Below, piece by piece: positions 1 to 13,100 of a stretch of 64,000 bases of DNA (position 1 is its first letter; each line of letters opens with the position of its first letter). A program made the translations under genes and the position numbers. Origin of the DNA: Ulota crispa (taxonomy: Eukaryota; Streptophyta; Bryopsida; Orthotrichales; Orthotrichaceae); the NCBI GenBank assembly GCA_963920765.1, contig OY987252.1:4015966-4079965 (forward strand), written 5' to 3'. The notes under the pieces are model-generated. The model was given only the letters and a program-made list of their open reading frames with translations. It had not been told where the DNA came from and made no database searches.

Positions 1-1525
1 GCAGATACGGCAATTTGATTTTGAATTGCCTTATATGCAGCGCATCCTATAGTTGTTTTCATTTCACTAAGGTCTTGGAGATTTGTTATAGAAAGTAAAA
101 TTTGGAATTTAATTGTGAATAAATTTGGTGCAAATAAAAAAATTTGATTTCAAATTGCATCACCTGCATTATATTAGCATTGTTGAAGACACTACAAGTA
201 GGTCAAAATGCTAATTTGTACTTGATTTTTTGTTATTTCTAGAATTTGGCACAGAAATCGCCTTTTGATTTTGTATTGCAGTTTTTGTAGCTAATTTGGC
301 TATATAAATGAGTAAGTCTAAGCTTTCTAAAGTTAGCTTAATTTGGTCATTTCCTTTTTACTTCTAATAAGGTAGGAACACCCATAAGCGTGAGTTTAAG
401 GGTTTTGAACATGATGATTGTTAATAAACATCTTGCAAATTATAGAATCCGATTAGCAAAAAAATAATAGTAAGTTTGCACTTTTGAATGTATAATTTGG
501 ATACTATGAGAATAAGTTGTGAATTTTTAAAGAGCAAACTGCCATTGCATCCATAACTAACACTACAATTTCATGTTCACATGTTGTACATCCTTGTCAT
601 TACACCTATTTACTTTCATAGATTTCCCAAAATTTCAGAGGTGATGGTTATGGGGACCCTCACGAGGATGAGTGTTCCTACCTTATGCACTAGTGCAAAA
701 AATGCAATTCAATTTAGAATTGCATGTTTGGTAACAAACTTGGCAACAACATTTACTAAGACTAGAGAGTTTTTTGTCTACTGAATAGACATGGAATCTT
801 CATGTTTAGTGTCTCTGAAAATGTAGTAACGCAATTTGATTTGTAATTGCGTTACTTGCACTATATTAGCATTATTGACAACATTGCAAGTAGATTATGA
901 TTGCTATTATATTGATGATGTAAGGCCTCCAAAAGACATTGCTTTCCAATTTTATTTTATTTTATTTATTAAAATTTTTAAAGTTTTTTTTTTTTTTTTT
1001 CCAAAAATTTGGCCCTAAATTTGCAATTTGAATTGGAATTGCGATTTCTAGAGCTAATTCAACTATACCAAAAGGTAGGTTTGAGCTTTCTAAAATTAGC
1101 TGCATTTAATATTTTGGCTTTTACTTTTGGTATTGCAATCCTTATAATCAATGTTTTTGAAAATATAGTAATGCGGTTTGAATTTGAATTGCCTTATTGG
1201 TGGTTTTGAAATGTTTAACTCATACCAAAAATGCAGTAGTTGTAGCAGTCACAAGAGCAATTTGAATTTGAATTGCATAGTAGTAGCTACATTATACTTC
1301 TTAAATTTGAGCCTCTTCAAACCTAATGCAAAAAGGACAATCCAAATTCCAATAGCAAAAGTAGGGCACCGCAATACTAATGGCTGATTCTACCATTCAT
1401 AACCTTAGTTTTAAATTACAAATTTAAATTGCTATCGTGTCATAGTTGTACCTTCTTGGCTTAAGTTGTATCTAGTCTACCTACCTTTAGGAGTCATAGA
1501 AGCAATTCAAATCCAAATTGTCTAT
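1..1525. repeat. Cluster of a 20-bp palindromic motif
   Basis: A loosely palindromic word close to GCAATTTGAATTTGAATTGC recurs at about 10-29, 141-158, 261-279, 703-723, 831-850, 1023-1042, 1173-1192, 1257-1276, 1411-1432 and 1502-1520, with one outlier at 3566-3585. Longer similarity is seen between about 141-190 and 831-890, both continuing into a 'tatattagcatt' context. No convincing protein is encoded. Such clusters resemble the subterminal binding-site arrays of CACTA transposons or a worn-out tandem repeat. I saw no terminal repeat, so its nature is open. Confidence 0.55.
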
Positions 1526-1832
1526 TTGTTGTAACTTTGTTGTTCACAATCAAGTTCACAATGTTCTTCCTGCACACCTTTGGCAATCATAGTATCAATA
1601 TCATTACAAATAACTTGATTAGGACAATAATATAGTTCAATCATAATTGTATGTGCTCATAAAGAACAGTATAAAGTAGACCCTAAATTGACTAGTATAA
1701 ATTGTAATGCTAAGTAATGTTGTTGTTGTTAAATAGAACCTCACTTTAGAAGAGTTTGACAAAATGCCATCTTGCAACTTGGCAGAGACTATGCACAAAA
1801 AATGTCAGCAAATGTTGAGAAAACGCAAGAAG

Positions 1833-1979
1833 TCATAGGTAAAAAAATGGGTCCACAATGACTTAGTGACAATGACTGCAATGACTAAACAACAACTACA
1901 AAATGACTGTAAAATGACTATATAGTCATGGTTTAGTCATTGTCACTTAGTCATTGTGGACCCGTTTTTTTATCTGTGA
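1833..1979. mobile_element. Small inverted-repeat element (MITE-like), 147 bp
   Basis: The two ends are near-perfect inverted repeats of about 45 bp. The left arm contains GGGTCCACAATGACTTAGTG and the right arm contains its reverse complement with few mismatches. The centre is a short palindrome around ATGACTATATAGTCAT. No clear target duplication was seen, so the exact ends are uncertain by a few bases. Confidence 0.6.
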
Positions 1980-1987
1980 GTATTAGT

Positions 1988-4115
1988 ATACAGCCACTAC
2001 ATATGACATGGTGCGCACTATCCAACAGTCAACGAACTACTTTGCTTACCTCCAAGGTTACACTTTTGGTACTAGTCCACAACTAAACAAGTTTTTGCCT
2101 TTGTGCAACAAGAATAACAAATAACCCAACAAAGTTTGCAGAGGCTGTGGCAAAGTTAATAAATGCAGACAAGTTTACAACCTAGCAAAAATGCATTTTG
2201 CACTTGGAAGGTGAAGAGGTGGTTGGCTCCGCCAAGCAAAAACTAAACATTCTACATGAATCCAATTTCAACTCCCATTGTCACAACATGGTAAATTTCT
2301 TTGTATCCAAAGTGCAAACTAGGTCAACCAACGCACGGACAAAAACTGCGGCGTCTACGCCACCTATCACGGATGAGGGTGAACCAAGTACCCTAAACCC
2401 TCATGCAACAAGGGTTTACGAAACAGATTGCAATCCACTGCTTTGGTATATTGTAAGGTATTTCAAAAAATGAAAGATTTATCATGCGGTTCAAGTTAGA
2501 ATGAAGAATAAATGTAGCGTCAAGGTTAATAAGTTGTAAAATAGAGGCACGATAGCACCAACTTACAACAATTACATGACAAATTATGGAACAAGGAATC
2601 TCATCACCTTTGACTTTTGGTTCTGCTTTGACAACCTAATCTGTTGCGTGTGTGAAACAAATGTGAATTGGGTTCACAATAAGTCCCTACTACCTAAAAT
2701 GTGGCTTGTTGTTGTTGAAACAAAACTAACTATCCTCAAAATCCTTTCAATTGAAAAAGAGGGTTTTAGTTACAAACTGAGGCAGAGAGTTACTTACAGA
2801 ACCACTTATTTCATGACCTCAGCACTTCTGAAGGTGTGTCCCAACATGATGCAATGCTCTTAGAGAAGGTTGTCCTCCAAGATGATGCATACCAAACAAA
2901 ATGGAAGAACCACTAGGCAAAACCCTCATGCACCCACCATTGACCCTTGCAACAAATAGGAGACAGTTTGAAATTTGAAAGCCATTGTTCAATTTGCCAC
3001 TACAATATCCTATCTTGGCTATAGTAGAGTGGTAATACTTTTGCCTAGTATTGTTTTAACTTAGAAGACCTACATAATCACAATTTTTGACTTTCCTTCC
3101 CGCACTTGTGAGGATTTCATAAACATGAGTACAGTTGCTTTAGATAGTAAGAAATCGTGGGTGAATTGCAAGGAGCTTCTTTATTTTTTTAGAATTATTT
3201 GCAATGCCAATTTTGAAAATGACAATACACCCACATTGCTAGTCTTAGCTTTGATGAGGTAAAAGTATTTCTTGCTAGAATCTATCATTAAAGTGATTTT
3301 CACCAAGTGATATAATTTTAAAGATTTCTTATTAACAATTTTGCAATATAGTAAGTACTAGTAAGAGTCAAGAGTAGTTCTTTCACCAAATTAGAATGTG
3401 TACCTTTAGATGTTGGTACATTTTGAGGATCTAGTATTATTCAATATCTCAAGTATAAAATTTCAAACATTAAAAAAATACATATAGGAAAGTTATTTCT
3501 GGCAAATACTTGTGTGATCACTGTGATGTGAGATTTAATACTTTACATATAATGGCAAGTAAAAAGCAATTTGATTTCAAATTGCATACATACATTTTTG
3601 AATCCATGTTTAACCTAGTAAATATTGTCAAATTATTATAGGCTTTAGTAAATTTCCTACAACAAATACTACATATATTGTTTATTTTTAATAGACATTC
3701 AATACAATTTTGTAGTTTTGGCCCTCCCATAAAACTTTAAACCTAATTTTTTAATTCCTTTAGCTATTTCTCAGCCATACTTATTGGATGACAATTAGAT
3801 GAATGGATGGATGAATGAAAAATGGACATGGATGACATCCACTAGATCATCCACTGAATGATTGTTTTTTTCCTTGAATAACCATTTATGACCGGTTATA
3901 ATATCTCAACTAGAACTCCTTAAATATTAAAATACCATGTAAAATTCCAATTATGCCTTCATTTGTCAAATGTATACATCCATGTTTTTTTTGCTCATAC
4001 TATTTTGGAGGGCTTAATTAGTCTTTAATACTCTAAAACTTGTGTTTTTAATACTATGAATGTTATTGGCTGCTCAAATCTTACTGCTCGTTGTTCACTA
4101 CTCATTGCTCAAATT
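1988..4115. other. AT-rich stretch without recognisable gene
   Basis: Two open frames on the plus strand (2198-2473 and 2576-2863, 91 and 95 codons) resemble no family I recognise and lack supporting features. A short GGAT/GAAT-rich microsatellite lies near 3800-3835. Nothing else is interpretable. Confidence 0.4.
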
Positions 4116-4119
4116 TGCC

Positions 4120-4310
4120 CGCTCACAATCTAGCCTCATTGGTTGAATTGCAACTTTTTTATGGTTCTAGACTAAATCATGGTCTCTAGGTTCAAATCTA
4201 ACTTTAAGTTCTCAAATTAAACTCTATGATGGTAGAAATCTAAAATTTATCTTGGAGGGGTGTGCAAATATCAACCCCCCGATGTGCATATATCAATTTC
4301 CTTTTTTAAA
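4120..4310. mobile_element. Half copy of a fold-back element
   Basis: This stretch matches the right half of the fold-back element at 58362-58772. Shared words include GAATTGCAACTTTTTTATGG, CATGGTCTCTA and GATGGTAGAAATCTAAAATT in the same order. Only one arm is present, so it is a truncated copy. Confidence 0.5.
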
Positions 4311-4334
4311 TCTAACTGTTGCTTTCAATTAAAT

Positions 4335-4526
4335 CACTAGTAGAAAACTGCGTTGGAATCCACTAAGTTGTGTAGGGTAGTTCTTGTTGAGTTCCTTGTT
4401 GTCAACAAAGAAATTTGCTGAAAAACACAAAATTTTGATTTATTTAGCAAAATTTTATGTCTGAAACAACTCAACAAGAACTTCCCTACATAATTTAGTG
4501 GATTCCAATGCAGTTGTCTACTAGTG
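4335..4526. mobile_element. CACTAG-MITE copy 1 (192 bp)
   Basis: It starts with CACTAGTAGAAAACTG and ends with CAGTTGTCTACTAGTG, the reverse complement with one mismatch. The arms continue as a long hairpin (GGAATCCACTAA against TTAGTGGATTCC). Related copies are at 29601-29807 and 48580-48735. The flanking triplets (AAT/AGT) do not match exactly, so the target duplication of this copy has decayed. CACT ends plus 3-bp duplications in sister copies suggest mobilisation by a CACTA-type transposase. Confidence 0.75.
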
Positions 4527-7500
4527 AGTTGTGATCAAGAAACAACCATTACAAATGGTCATGTAGGATTACATATACATTTACAAACATGGATGTTTCA
4601 AATACCAAACAAAGTGACATACAATATCAATACAGAACATAAAAAAAATTTATATTACATTACAGACGCTTTGTAGAATTTATGCAAAATAACCTTCTTC
4701 TAATCAAGCACATGCAATTTAGAAAATTGCATCTCTTTGTTCATTTTTGTTGTAAATCATAATTCTTCACATCATTTGGCAAACATGGATAAATTTTTTT
4801 TTCTAACTATTTTCCTAATTACCTCAATTATTCTTATTAGGTCAAAAGTGGCTATTATAATTTATTTCAGCTACTAATTAGACAATAAAGAACTACCATG
4901 ATCTATTAACAAACAAATTTAACCAAATAGAACTTAAAAAAAAAAATTATTACATCAACTTACAAAATAGTCACATTTATATGATTTGAAGGTTTTTGTG
5001 AAATTTAAACTTAAAAAATATATATATTCAATTCTAAACAATGCAAAACATCAAAAACTATCCTTATGTTTTGGAGTTACATAAGAACATCTCCAATTAT
5101 ATGAGAACAGTTGAAAGAACTCTTAATGCTTAACATATATGTTCAAAATGATGGAATTTTGAATTTGTATTTTTGAACTTTTGATTGTCTTTGTTTAGTT
5201 AGCATGGCATAAATCCATGCTTCTTTATTATGCACCAAATGAAGAAGAGTGTTGATGTAGAAGGTCATATTGAAATCCACATTCAAAAGATAATTATAAT
5301 CTATCCATTGTCTATATGAACTACATAGGTTTCTGTACTTGTATATAGAATCACTTATAAAAGAAAAGCACACCATTTCATAGGTTAACACATCCAACGG
5401 TAGAGAAACAAAAAGCACCTATTCTAAGAAAATTGCAAGAATTTAGAGATCTACCATTGCAATACAAACATACGGAAAATTAAAACTTGTACTTGCAAAC
5501 ACCATTATTAGGTATTTTTTTGTAAAATGAATAGCTTTTGTAAGCTTGCAAAATAGGAGCATTGTTGTTTTTGAAATCCTTGGTTACAAATAAAATAAGG
5601 TATTTCACACATATGTCCTCTAGTAGGTGTCATTTGTATGTCTAGCCAATCTACTTCACTCACAAATTGCAAGGTAGACGTATCCATTCCCAAGTAGCAC
5701 TCAATTTGGCACCCTACTTTTGAGGTGTTTACTATCCATTCTTGAACCCAAAGTGGAGCACTAAATGCTGCTTGCACAAGCAAATTCTGCCACATGTTAG
5801 TTGCCAAGTTACTTTGGGAGAGTTAGGGTTTGGGACTGTCAAGTGCCATTATAGGAACACATCCAAGTAGTATAAATTATCAAAGGTAGTCTAGAGTTGC
5901 TTTTAGGGACCTTATGAGCTACAACTTTGCCCTTTATAATAAAATACATCAGAGTACTTTTTTCCACAAAAAAGCGTTCCACAATAACTCATTGAAAGGC
6001 CAACCCTACTGATTTTTTTCATGATTTTTCCAAGACTTTGAGGTATTCCACTAGGGTTGTCAAAACTGACGTGACGTGGGCTTTTCATGTCAGGATGTCA
6101 TGACACGTCCTGACCCGTCACAATCCATCCCATAAATTGACAGTCCGTCCAGGCCATGGATGAAGTCTGTTGATTGGACGACGAGTCCGTCCAAGCCGTC
6201 CACTAAAAATTCTATGAAACCGTCTAGTTCTCATTTGGTGTTGACAAATCTGTTGACGATTTTGTTGACAGGGTCATCTTGATGGACGCCAAGAGTGAAT
6301 CTTGATGTTTGCCCAAACATCCAGACAGACAGACGTGACATGACAAAGACAACTTTGTACTCCATAGACTCTTAAATAGTTGAGTATGGGTCTATCAATA
6401 CCTCAAATGAGGCTTTAGGTTTGTTTGTTTGTTACACTACGATCTCCTAAACCATGTATTGCCTTGTCGTGTGCTTGGTATCATTAGAAAGCTCTCGGCA
6501 AAGAAGGGTGCATAGGCTTGGTTTCGTGGCATTTGGGCCTATAGTAGAAAAGTTATTGGATTTTGAAGTATTTTATGACTTAAAAATTTAGAAAATTTCT
6601 TTTACTTTTATTTTGTTAAGGTTCTTGGTATTGTCAGAAAGCTCTTGCCAAGAAGAGGTGCACATGCTTGGTTTTGTGGAGTTAAGAGTTACTTTCATTT
6701 TTTACATTTACTCTCTAATACAACATGAATAAATATAAAAAAAACAAAAACAAAAAAAAAGCATGATTAAATCAGGATGAAAATTGGGCCAACAACACAA
6801 AGCCACACTGGTCTACCTTAACCCTATAAGGACCACACCCATTTTCACAAAACTCGCTAAAAACAGGGGTTGTAAGTTTAGATGTGCAATTGAATCAAAT
6901 ATGGACTCAATTTGAATAATCCAACTATACAAAAGTGAAGGAGACCTTGTTTATTGTAATGTATCAAAATTCTAACTAGGTTTGTTGTTGGAGGTGAAAT
7001 ATTATAATGATTGAGTGAGCCATATGCAGAATATCTCTAGAGTTTCATGCTTATGTGGTTTTGTATGTTACCGCTTCATGCAAGCTTTGATTGAGAAGAG
7101 CCTTTTTTTTCTAGAAAGCATAGTTTCCCACTTTTCCAACAAGACAAGTTTCACACAAAATAAACAAAAATAGCTCTCAAAAGGCGTAGCTAAGTGGACA
7201 AAAAGGGTCAAAAATCTCACTTTCTTTGCTACCCTAAAATAGTTCTACAAATTTTTTGATAAGTGTTACGGAAAATTCGATTGGTGAAAACAATCAAAAA
7301 TTGGCTTTAAATGTACAATGACAAATTTTAAAGATGAAATGACAACATTGTTTCAATAGATCTTCAAGTATTACAATTATAATGCTACTGTATAGGGAAA
7401 CAAGACAAGCATATTTTTTAAGCAATATGAAAATTTTTTAGGATTGTGAATTTGAGATTTGACATTCTTCTTGCATATTTGATGGATTGTGTTGTTGCTT

Positions 7501-7540
7501 TGATCCATCTTTGACAAAAAATGGATATGTATTTTGAAGT
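4527..7540. other. AT-rich stretch, no recognised gene
   Basis: Two minus-strand open frames, 5143-5418 and 5508-5807 (91 and 99 codons), lie close together. They could be relics of exons, but I recognise neither. Around 6060-6350 there is a GC-richer patch with many repeats of GTCC, GACG and TGTC words and local inverted symmetry, perhaps another decayed small element. The rest shows nothing I can interpret. Confidence 0.35.
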
Positions 7541-7544
7541 CATG

Positions 7545-7809
7545 AACACCATATTCGTTAATTTTGGAAAAACAAGTGTCCTAGTTGTACTCCACCTTTA
7601 ATCCAAAAAGATACCCTAAATCAAATTCAAAGGTATTAGATTCAATTTGAGCCACTAAGATTTTTTCCCTTGCAAATTCCTCCTCTCATGTGAGGACACG
7701 TGTACAAAAAAATGCTGAGGAAGGTTTTAGGTGGTCACCCAAAACCTTCACTTCAAAATTTGAAAGTCCCAAAATGTATTGTTTTTCCCAAATTAACAAA
7801 TATGGTGTT
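7545..7809. mobile_element. AACACC-MITE copy 1 (265 bp, TSD CATG)
   Basis: Terminal inverted repeats start AACACCATATTCGTTAATTT and end with the near-exact complement ending ATATGGTGTT. The element is flanked by CATG on both sides (7541-7544 and 7810-7813). A second copy with the same ends and shared interior (GAGCCACTAAGATTTTTTCC) is at 46706-46962. There is no coding capacity. Confidence 0.75.
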
Positions 7810-7813
7810 CATG

Positions 7814-9008
7814 CTGTATAAACACCACTATTTCATTTATTTGTTAACTCACATACTTGATTCCACTATTATTTTTTTAGATGGATGCAAAAATCTTGTG
7901 ATCACATGCATTCTTCAAGACCAAGTTCCAAATTATTGAGTGATTTCAATCTATAAGCCAAAAACCACTCCTTGCGACCAAAATCTAGTCGCATGGTCTT
8001 GAAAAGGTTTATTGCACAATCCTTGGAAAGACTCTTGTCAGTAAAGAGCCCAACAAGAGATTGAAAATGTGGAGTAAGGAGCAAAAACTTGCACATGAAA
8101 CGCCCCTTAGTCGTTGTTTGCCTTTTGCTTCACTCTTGCTTAATCTATACAAGCTTCTCATGACTAAACGTGTCCTCACAAGATTTCACAAGCCTTTTTG
8201 AGGCATTGGGTTTATTTTTTTAATCTTGATATAAACTATAATTATCAAGACATTCAAATGATTCATGTAAATTGAGTAATGGCAAGGCTTTCAAAATGTT
8301 GTATGAGTGCCTTAAGAGTCAATATTGGGTGGAACACCATACAAGGCAAGGTGGCAAGTAGGGCTCTACACATTGCAACCAATGAATACGCCTTGCAAAC
8401 TTTGTTGCATGTGCTTTGTGGTAGCGGGAAATTTGTCAACAAGGGTTCAAGCATGTTCTATACCCTAGTTATGGCATCCCTCACCAATTGTGATGGTCAT
8501 CATTTTCCACACAATAGCTCTTTGAAGCCCTAAAACTTAACATATAAAGAACTACAATCTTCAATAACTTGCAAGTCTATGCGTTCACATCCAATCTTGT
8601 TACTCACAAAACTTGAGATTTATCAAGAGCTTATAGAGTTTTGTAAAAATCAATAAATAACAACTACTTGCCAAAAAGTGTGGTTTTGCCATCACTTGTT
8701 TGACCAAATGTCATAATCTCCCATCTCCCATGGTCAAATGTTTGCAAAATTTGCAAGGCATTTTCTAAGTGAGTGCTCTGCTATTTTCAATGTGGATCAT
8801 CCAATTGACTAAGATAAGATGCATCAAAATTGTAGATCTTAAAAATCCCTAATTTTGGTGATAATGAGCTATGCGCTTAGTGGGTTAACAAGAACATTGC
8901 TGAAAGATTCCTCTTGTATTCAGACGTTGCTAAATAACGTTGCTTTACTCGTACAACCTAGAAAGTATAGTTGACCACTCATCAATTGCAAAATTGAACT
9001 ATCAAAAA
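7814..9008. other. Stretch without recognisable gene
   Basis: Overlapping short frames on both strands at about 7902-8533 do not resemble any family I know, and the opposed frames look like chance or relic sequence. No repeat structure stands out. Confidence 0.35.
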
Positions 9009-9009
9009 C

Positions 9010-9174
9010 TTAGGGCATTGATCCATGCTGGATCGGTGCCGAGTGAATATAAATTAAGCCGATCAATTATTGGTTGGATCTAGTTTCAGGTTTTCCTGAG
9101 ACCGATCTGACCGATTATCGGTAGGCTTAATTTAGATTCACCGGGCATCGATCCAACATGGAAGGATGCCCTTA
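9010..9174. mobile_element. Inverted-repeat element (MITE-like), about 165 bp
   Basis: The left arm (TAGGGCATTGATCCATG, then GTGAATATAAATTAAGCC) is matched by the complement of the right arm, which ends GGATGCCCTTA. The arms are about 50 bp with scattered mismatches, and the middle carries complementary CGATC/GATCG words. No clear target duplication was identified. Confidence 0.55.
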
Positions 9175-10172
9175 GTGCTTTCCAAGTCCAAGTGAGCTAC
9201 AACTTACTGCTCTATGACATTGTGCTCAGCATTGATATTGGCAAGTATTGATTACCGATGCCAGGTTCATCGATTATGGCATCTAGAAGTGAATGTACGT
9301 TGTACAAAATTGATTTCGTGCTGCCAGACAACCATTAGCTTCAATACCGAAATATACCAGTTTTCATGGGGTTAGCGGAAGTCACAAGGTTCTTACCTAA
9401 GGTGGGACTAGCATGTCGATCTTCTAGCTGGGGTAATCCTGGTTTGCTCTTTGTTCAGGCTCTTCGAATCGGGCTGTTACAGAACACCCGTAGAAATCCG
9501 TAGATTTGGAGGCTGACTCATTCGAGAGTTCGAGACCGATGTATTTGGATGAAAACTAAACTGGTGCATGCAACACATTACTAGCTTCGGTATTACAGCG
9601 TTCGAAGAGGAAGCATCAGGAGACTGAATAGCATTGCAGATGCTTATACCCAACATTTCCCAAAAAGCACATGACTTTTTATAGAAAAACACAATGTCGT
9701 CTCTGAAAAGCAAATATAAAAGAATCCTATCCATTTAACATGACAAAGTGGACTAAACTGAATGAATAGAATTACTTTTTACCAATACGACAATAGGTTC
9801 CGTAGGGTCGATACAAGAGATATAATCAACGGTTTTTAAGCCATGCTGTCAAAACTGCTGGCCGTATTATCATTCTCCAGCAGAAGTTGTCCAGACATCT
9901 AGCCAAACACGCAAGAGACGAAATATAGTTGAAAATTATACCTCCTAAGATGAAAAGCTCAGCAGACAAGCACCTCTGGACAAAGGTACCAAATGTGTGC
10001 CACAAACAAAGAGCAAAGAGTTTCAGCAAGTTCTGACGTCTGCCAACAGCAGTCTAGCGTGTAGGTTCCTGGACTTATATGGTTTATAGATTGGCTCAAA
10101 AGATCCTTACAGCAATATACCACCACAGCCGCCACACGTTCAATATTTTTGTATGAATCCACCTCAACTCAT
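9175..10172. other. 3' flank of the TEL gene
   Basis: This stretch lies downstream of the minus-strand TEL stop codon. Its base composition is more balanced than the surroundings. It probably includes the 3' untranslated region, whose end cannot be placed. Short frames here have no recognisable product. Confidence 0.35.
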
Positions 10173-13100
10173 CTATGGTGCTAGGGGAAAATTGGACCCA
10201 CGTCCGCTCAAAGGAGAACACCTAGACTGCCCAGTCGACAATTCAATTTCAAACTCCATCCCAGTACACGTAATACCATTCATCAGAACACTCTTTGAAA
10301 CATCATCTCCGCTTCTCTCTCCGTTGAGTGACCCCTTCCCATGCTCCTCGAAGGAATTTCCCAGCACACGACTTGATTGATGAACTGCTGCAACGGTCGC
10401 AGGTATTGAAGTGTTCTTGCCGTTTCGTGGGGGCCGAAATATAAGAGGTAGATAGTCGTCCGTATCACAAGCAAATCGCGAGTTTTTGAAGTGTTCCTCA
10501 AGTGCGAATCGTCCCTGTCAAGTGTCAACGTAAAGACATCACCAAAATAGATGGAGTCCAAATACGAGGTGGTGATTTGTGGAGACCAAAATTAAAGATA
10601 TTCGGAATTCATCCAAGGCACAGGCACAAAATCCTGATAATACAGAAGGCCAGAAAACAATACACACCTGAACTCTAGCATATGTCACATGACATACTTT
10701 ACGTGAGTTGAATTCCTCCCACTGCTGTAGGTGGAAATCTCTGTACAGTCTCATTGTTGCTTGGACAGACGTAAAATTAACGAATGCATATCCAAGATTA
10801 CACCTATTCCTGAAAATTCAAGTCGCAGTCAGTCTTAACCTGCACTGATTTATAATTTTGAATGGGCAGGAAATCTCAACTACTACCAGTCATAGGCCCA
10901 TCAGAGAATATTTCAAGATTGCAGGTCTTGTGAGATAGTGCGGAGGCGACGCAAAGTTAAAACACGCAGAGCAAACTCACCTCAAGCCTTTAGGACACAA
11001 GAAACCTGAAGGACTATTAGACAAGTGTCCAAAAGAGGGTGTCCTTACTTGAAGTCAATTGGAAGATAAACGAAGTCATATGCAGATTCAGGTTCAATCA
11101 ATCCCTCCGCTCGCCTATTCCATTCCGTACAATGATTGTCCAGAAGCGATAGTAACATCTGCTGGCTGCACCACGGTACAAACAAAACGATTTCAAGAGC
11201 TGGTCAGTGTCTATCAAATGACTCTAAAAACAGATCGACCACATAGAGGGAAAATCTGAAAATTGAAGATAAAACTTAAACTCCTACGATTATCAGAAAT
11301 GCATTTCTCACACCCCAAGAGAAAAAGAGATCAAAATTTAAATGAGTAGGTTTATTCCAGATAAAACGATTTTAGAGGCAGCTCAAATCCACCTGTATTT
11401 ATTGGGAATATTTTTAATCATGAGGGTGGTCCGTTGAGTCTCGTTGGCCTGAACTCCTGCTTCGTCAAATACATACTGAGGGGGGGTATCTGCACGAGCA
11501 GATAATTTGTTCGTCGATATGCGTGTGCCTACACGTGGGCCTTCCCTCTGTCTACTCCCAGATCCTAAATGAATGGAGGAATCTACCTTCCCGTAACCAG
11601 CACCTCCATTGACTGTGGAGTTCCGCTTCCTTCGGCTTGAAACTCCATCACCTCTACCTTGATCACCAACAATGCCGCTCACTCTTCCAAATCCCTGACC
11701 GGAGGAAACAGTTTCGCCAGGAGACACTGAACTTCCATTATAGGACATTGGTACAGCTCTACTCCCAGCTCTACCGAAAGCCAACGTTTCCACGTTGCTC
11801 ATAACAACAAGCGGACCTGCACCGCTTGCCGGTATTGCCGGCATGGATGTGTAATTATAACGTGGTAATTGACCGCCACTACCATTCCACGGTTGTGGTA
11901 ACGATAAACTTAATGGAGAAACTGGAGTTCCTACATTAGATGCCCATAAATATGAAGTACCACCATGAGGACCTGCCATTGTCAAGGGTGTGCATGTAGC
12001 GTCTCCGCTCCAATTCAAGTAAACTGGTTGACCTGCTGCAGCAGTTGGCCCAGAACATACTAACGAGGGCCTACAACCACTTTGAGGATGGTATACCGTG
12101 GTCACCGGGGACTGCTGCTGAAGCTGAACACGTGCCTTATGAGCTTGACCTCCTGGGCGACTGAACTCAATCTTTATACGTTTTCCATTTATCTCAGTTC
12201 CATCCAAAGCTTTCAGTGCTTTTGAAGCATCGCGAACATCATAAAATTCCACAAATTTGTGCTGCTTCTTAGCTGGCGTTTCTCGTAGTTCTTTAACATC
12301 TCCTGCCTCAACACAAAAGCGTGCATTAATTAAAATCCATATACCAGAAATTACATAATTCCAAATCGTCCAGTACACATTTCCTAGGTAGTGAGCATTC
12401 AGATCGCCAGATATGTAATCGGCTACCCTAAACTCAACCTCACAAGCATATCAATTATATTCAAACTCAAGTAACCATTTTCGGTTAGACAGTGTATGAG
12501 CGAAAGCTACCATCAACAACAGCACAAAAGAAAGTTCAACAGACACGGTACTGTAACCAACTACGCGACATCCGGCATGTTGGCCTTCAAGACCTGTACA
12601 CGACAGAATTCATTGAAGCGTGATTGAGGTCTCAACAAGACCGGAATTCCAGAGTTTGCTGATATGTTCGAACCGCAGTCTCGCATGCGTGTCAAAATAA
12701 GACTTCATTGAAGACCGGAAACAATGTCAATGACCTCGGACAATCCATTCAGAACTCTGCACCACTCGATTCGAGACGAAACAACGCTCCGCAAAAGCAA
12801 GCGGACACCGCACCGAAACTACTAAACAAATCAAATTAAGTCTTTATAATTTTAGAGTCCAAATTCTCGATCAATAGACCAACGACTCCTTAAAAACAGT
12901 GGATCGCTAATGCTAATCAGAAGAACATGGTCCCGGGAAACGATTCAACAATAAAACCAACGAAGTAACGACTAGAACCGTTCGAAGACATCGGTGAGTA
13001 GCGCGTACAGGAAAACCATAAGACAAACGCATTATAGCATATTCTCTACAATTCCAGGCCACACGCTTGGATCGGGACAAGGAACTAACATGGAAAAAAC

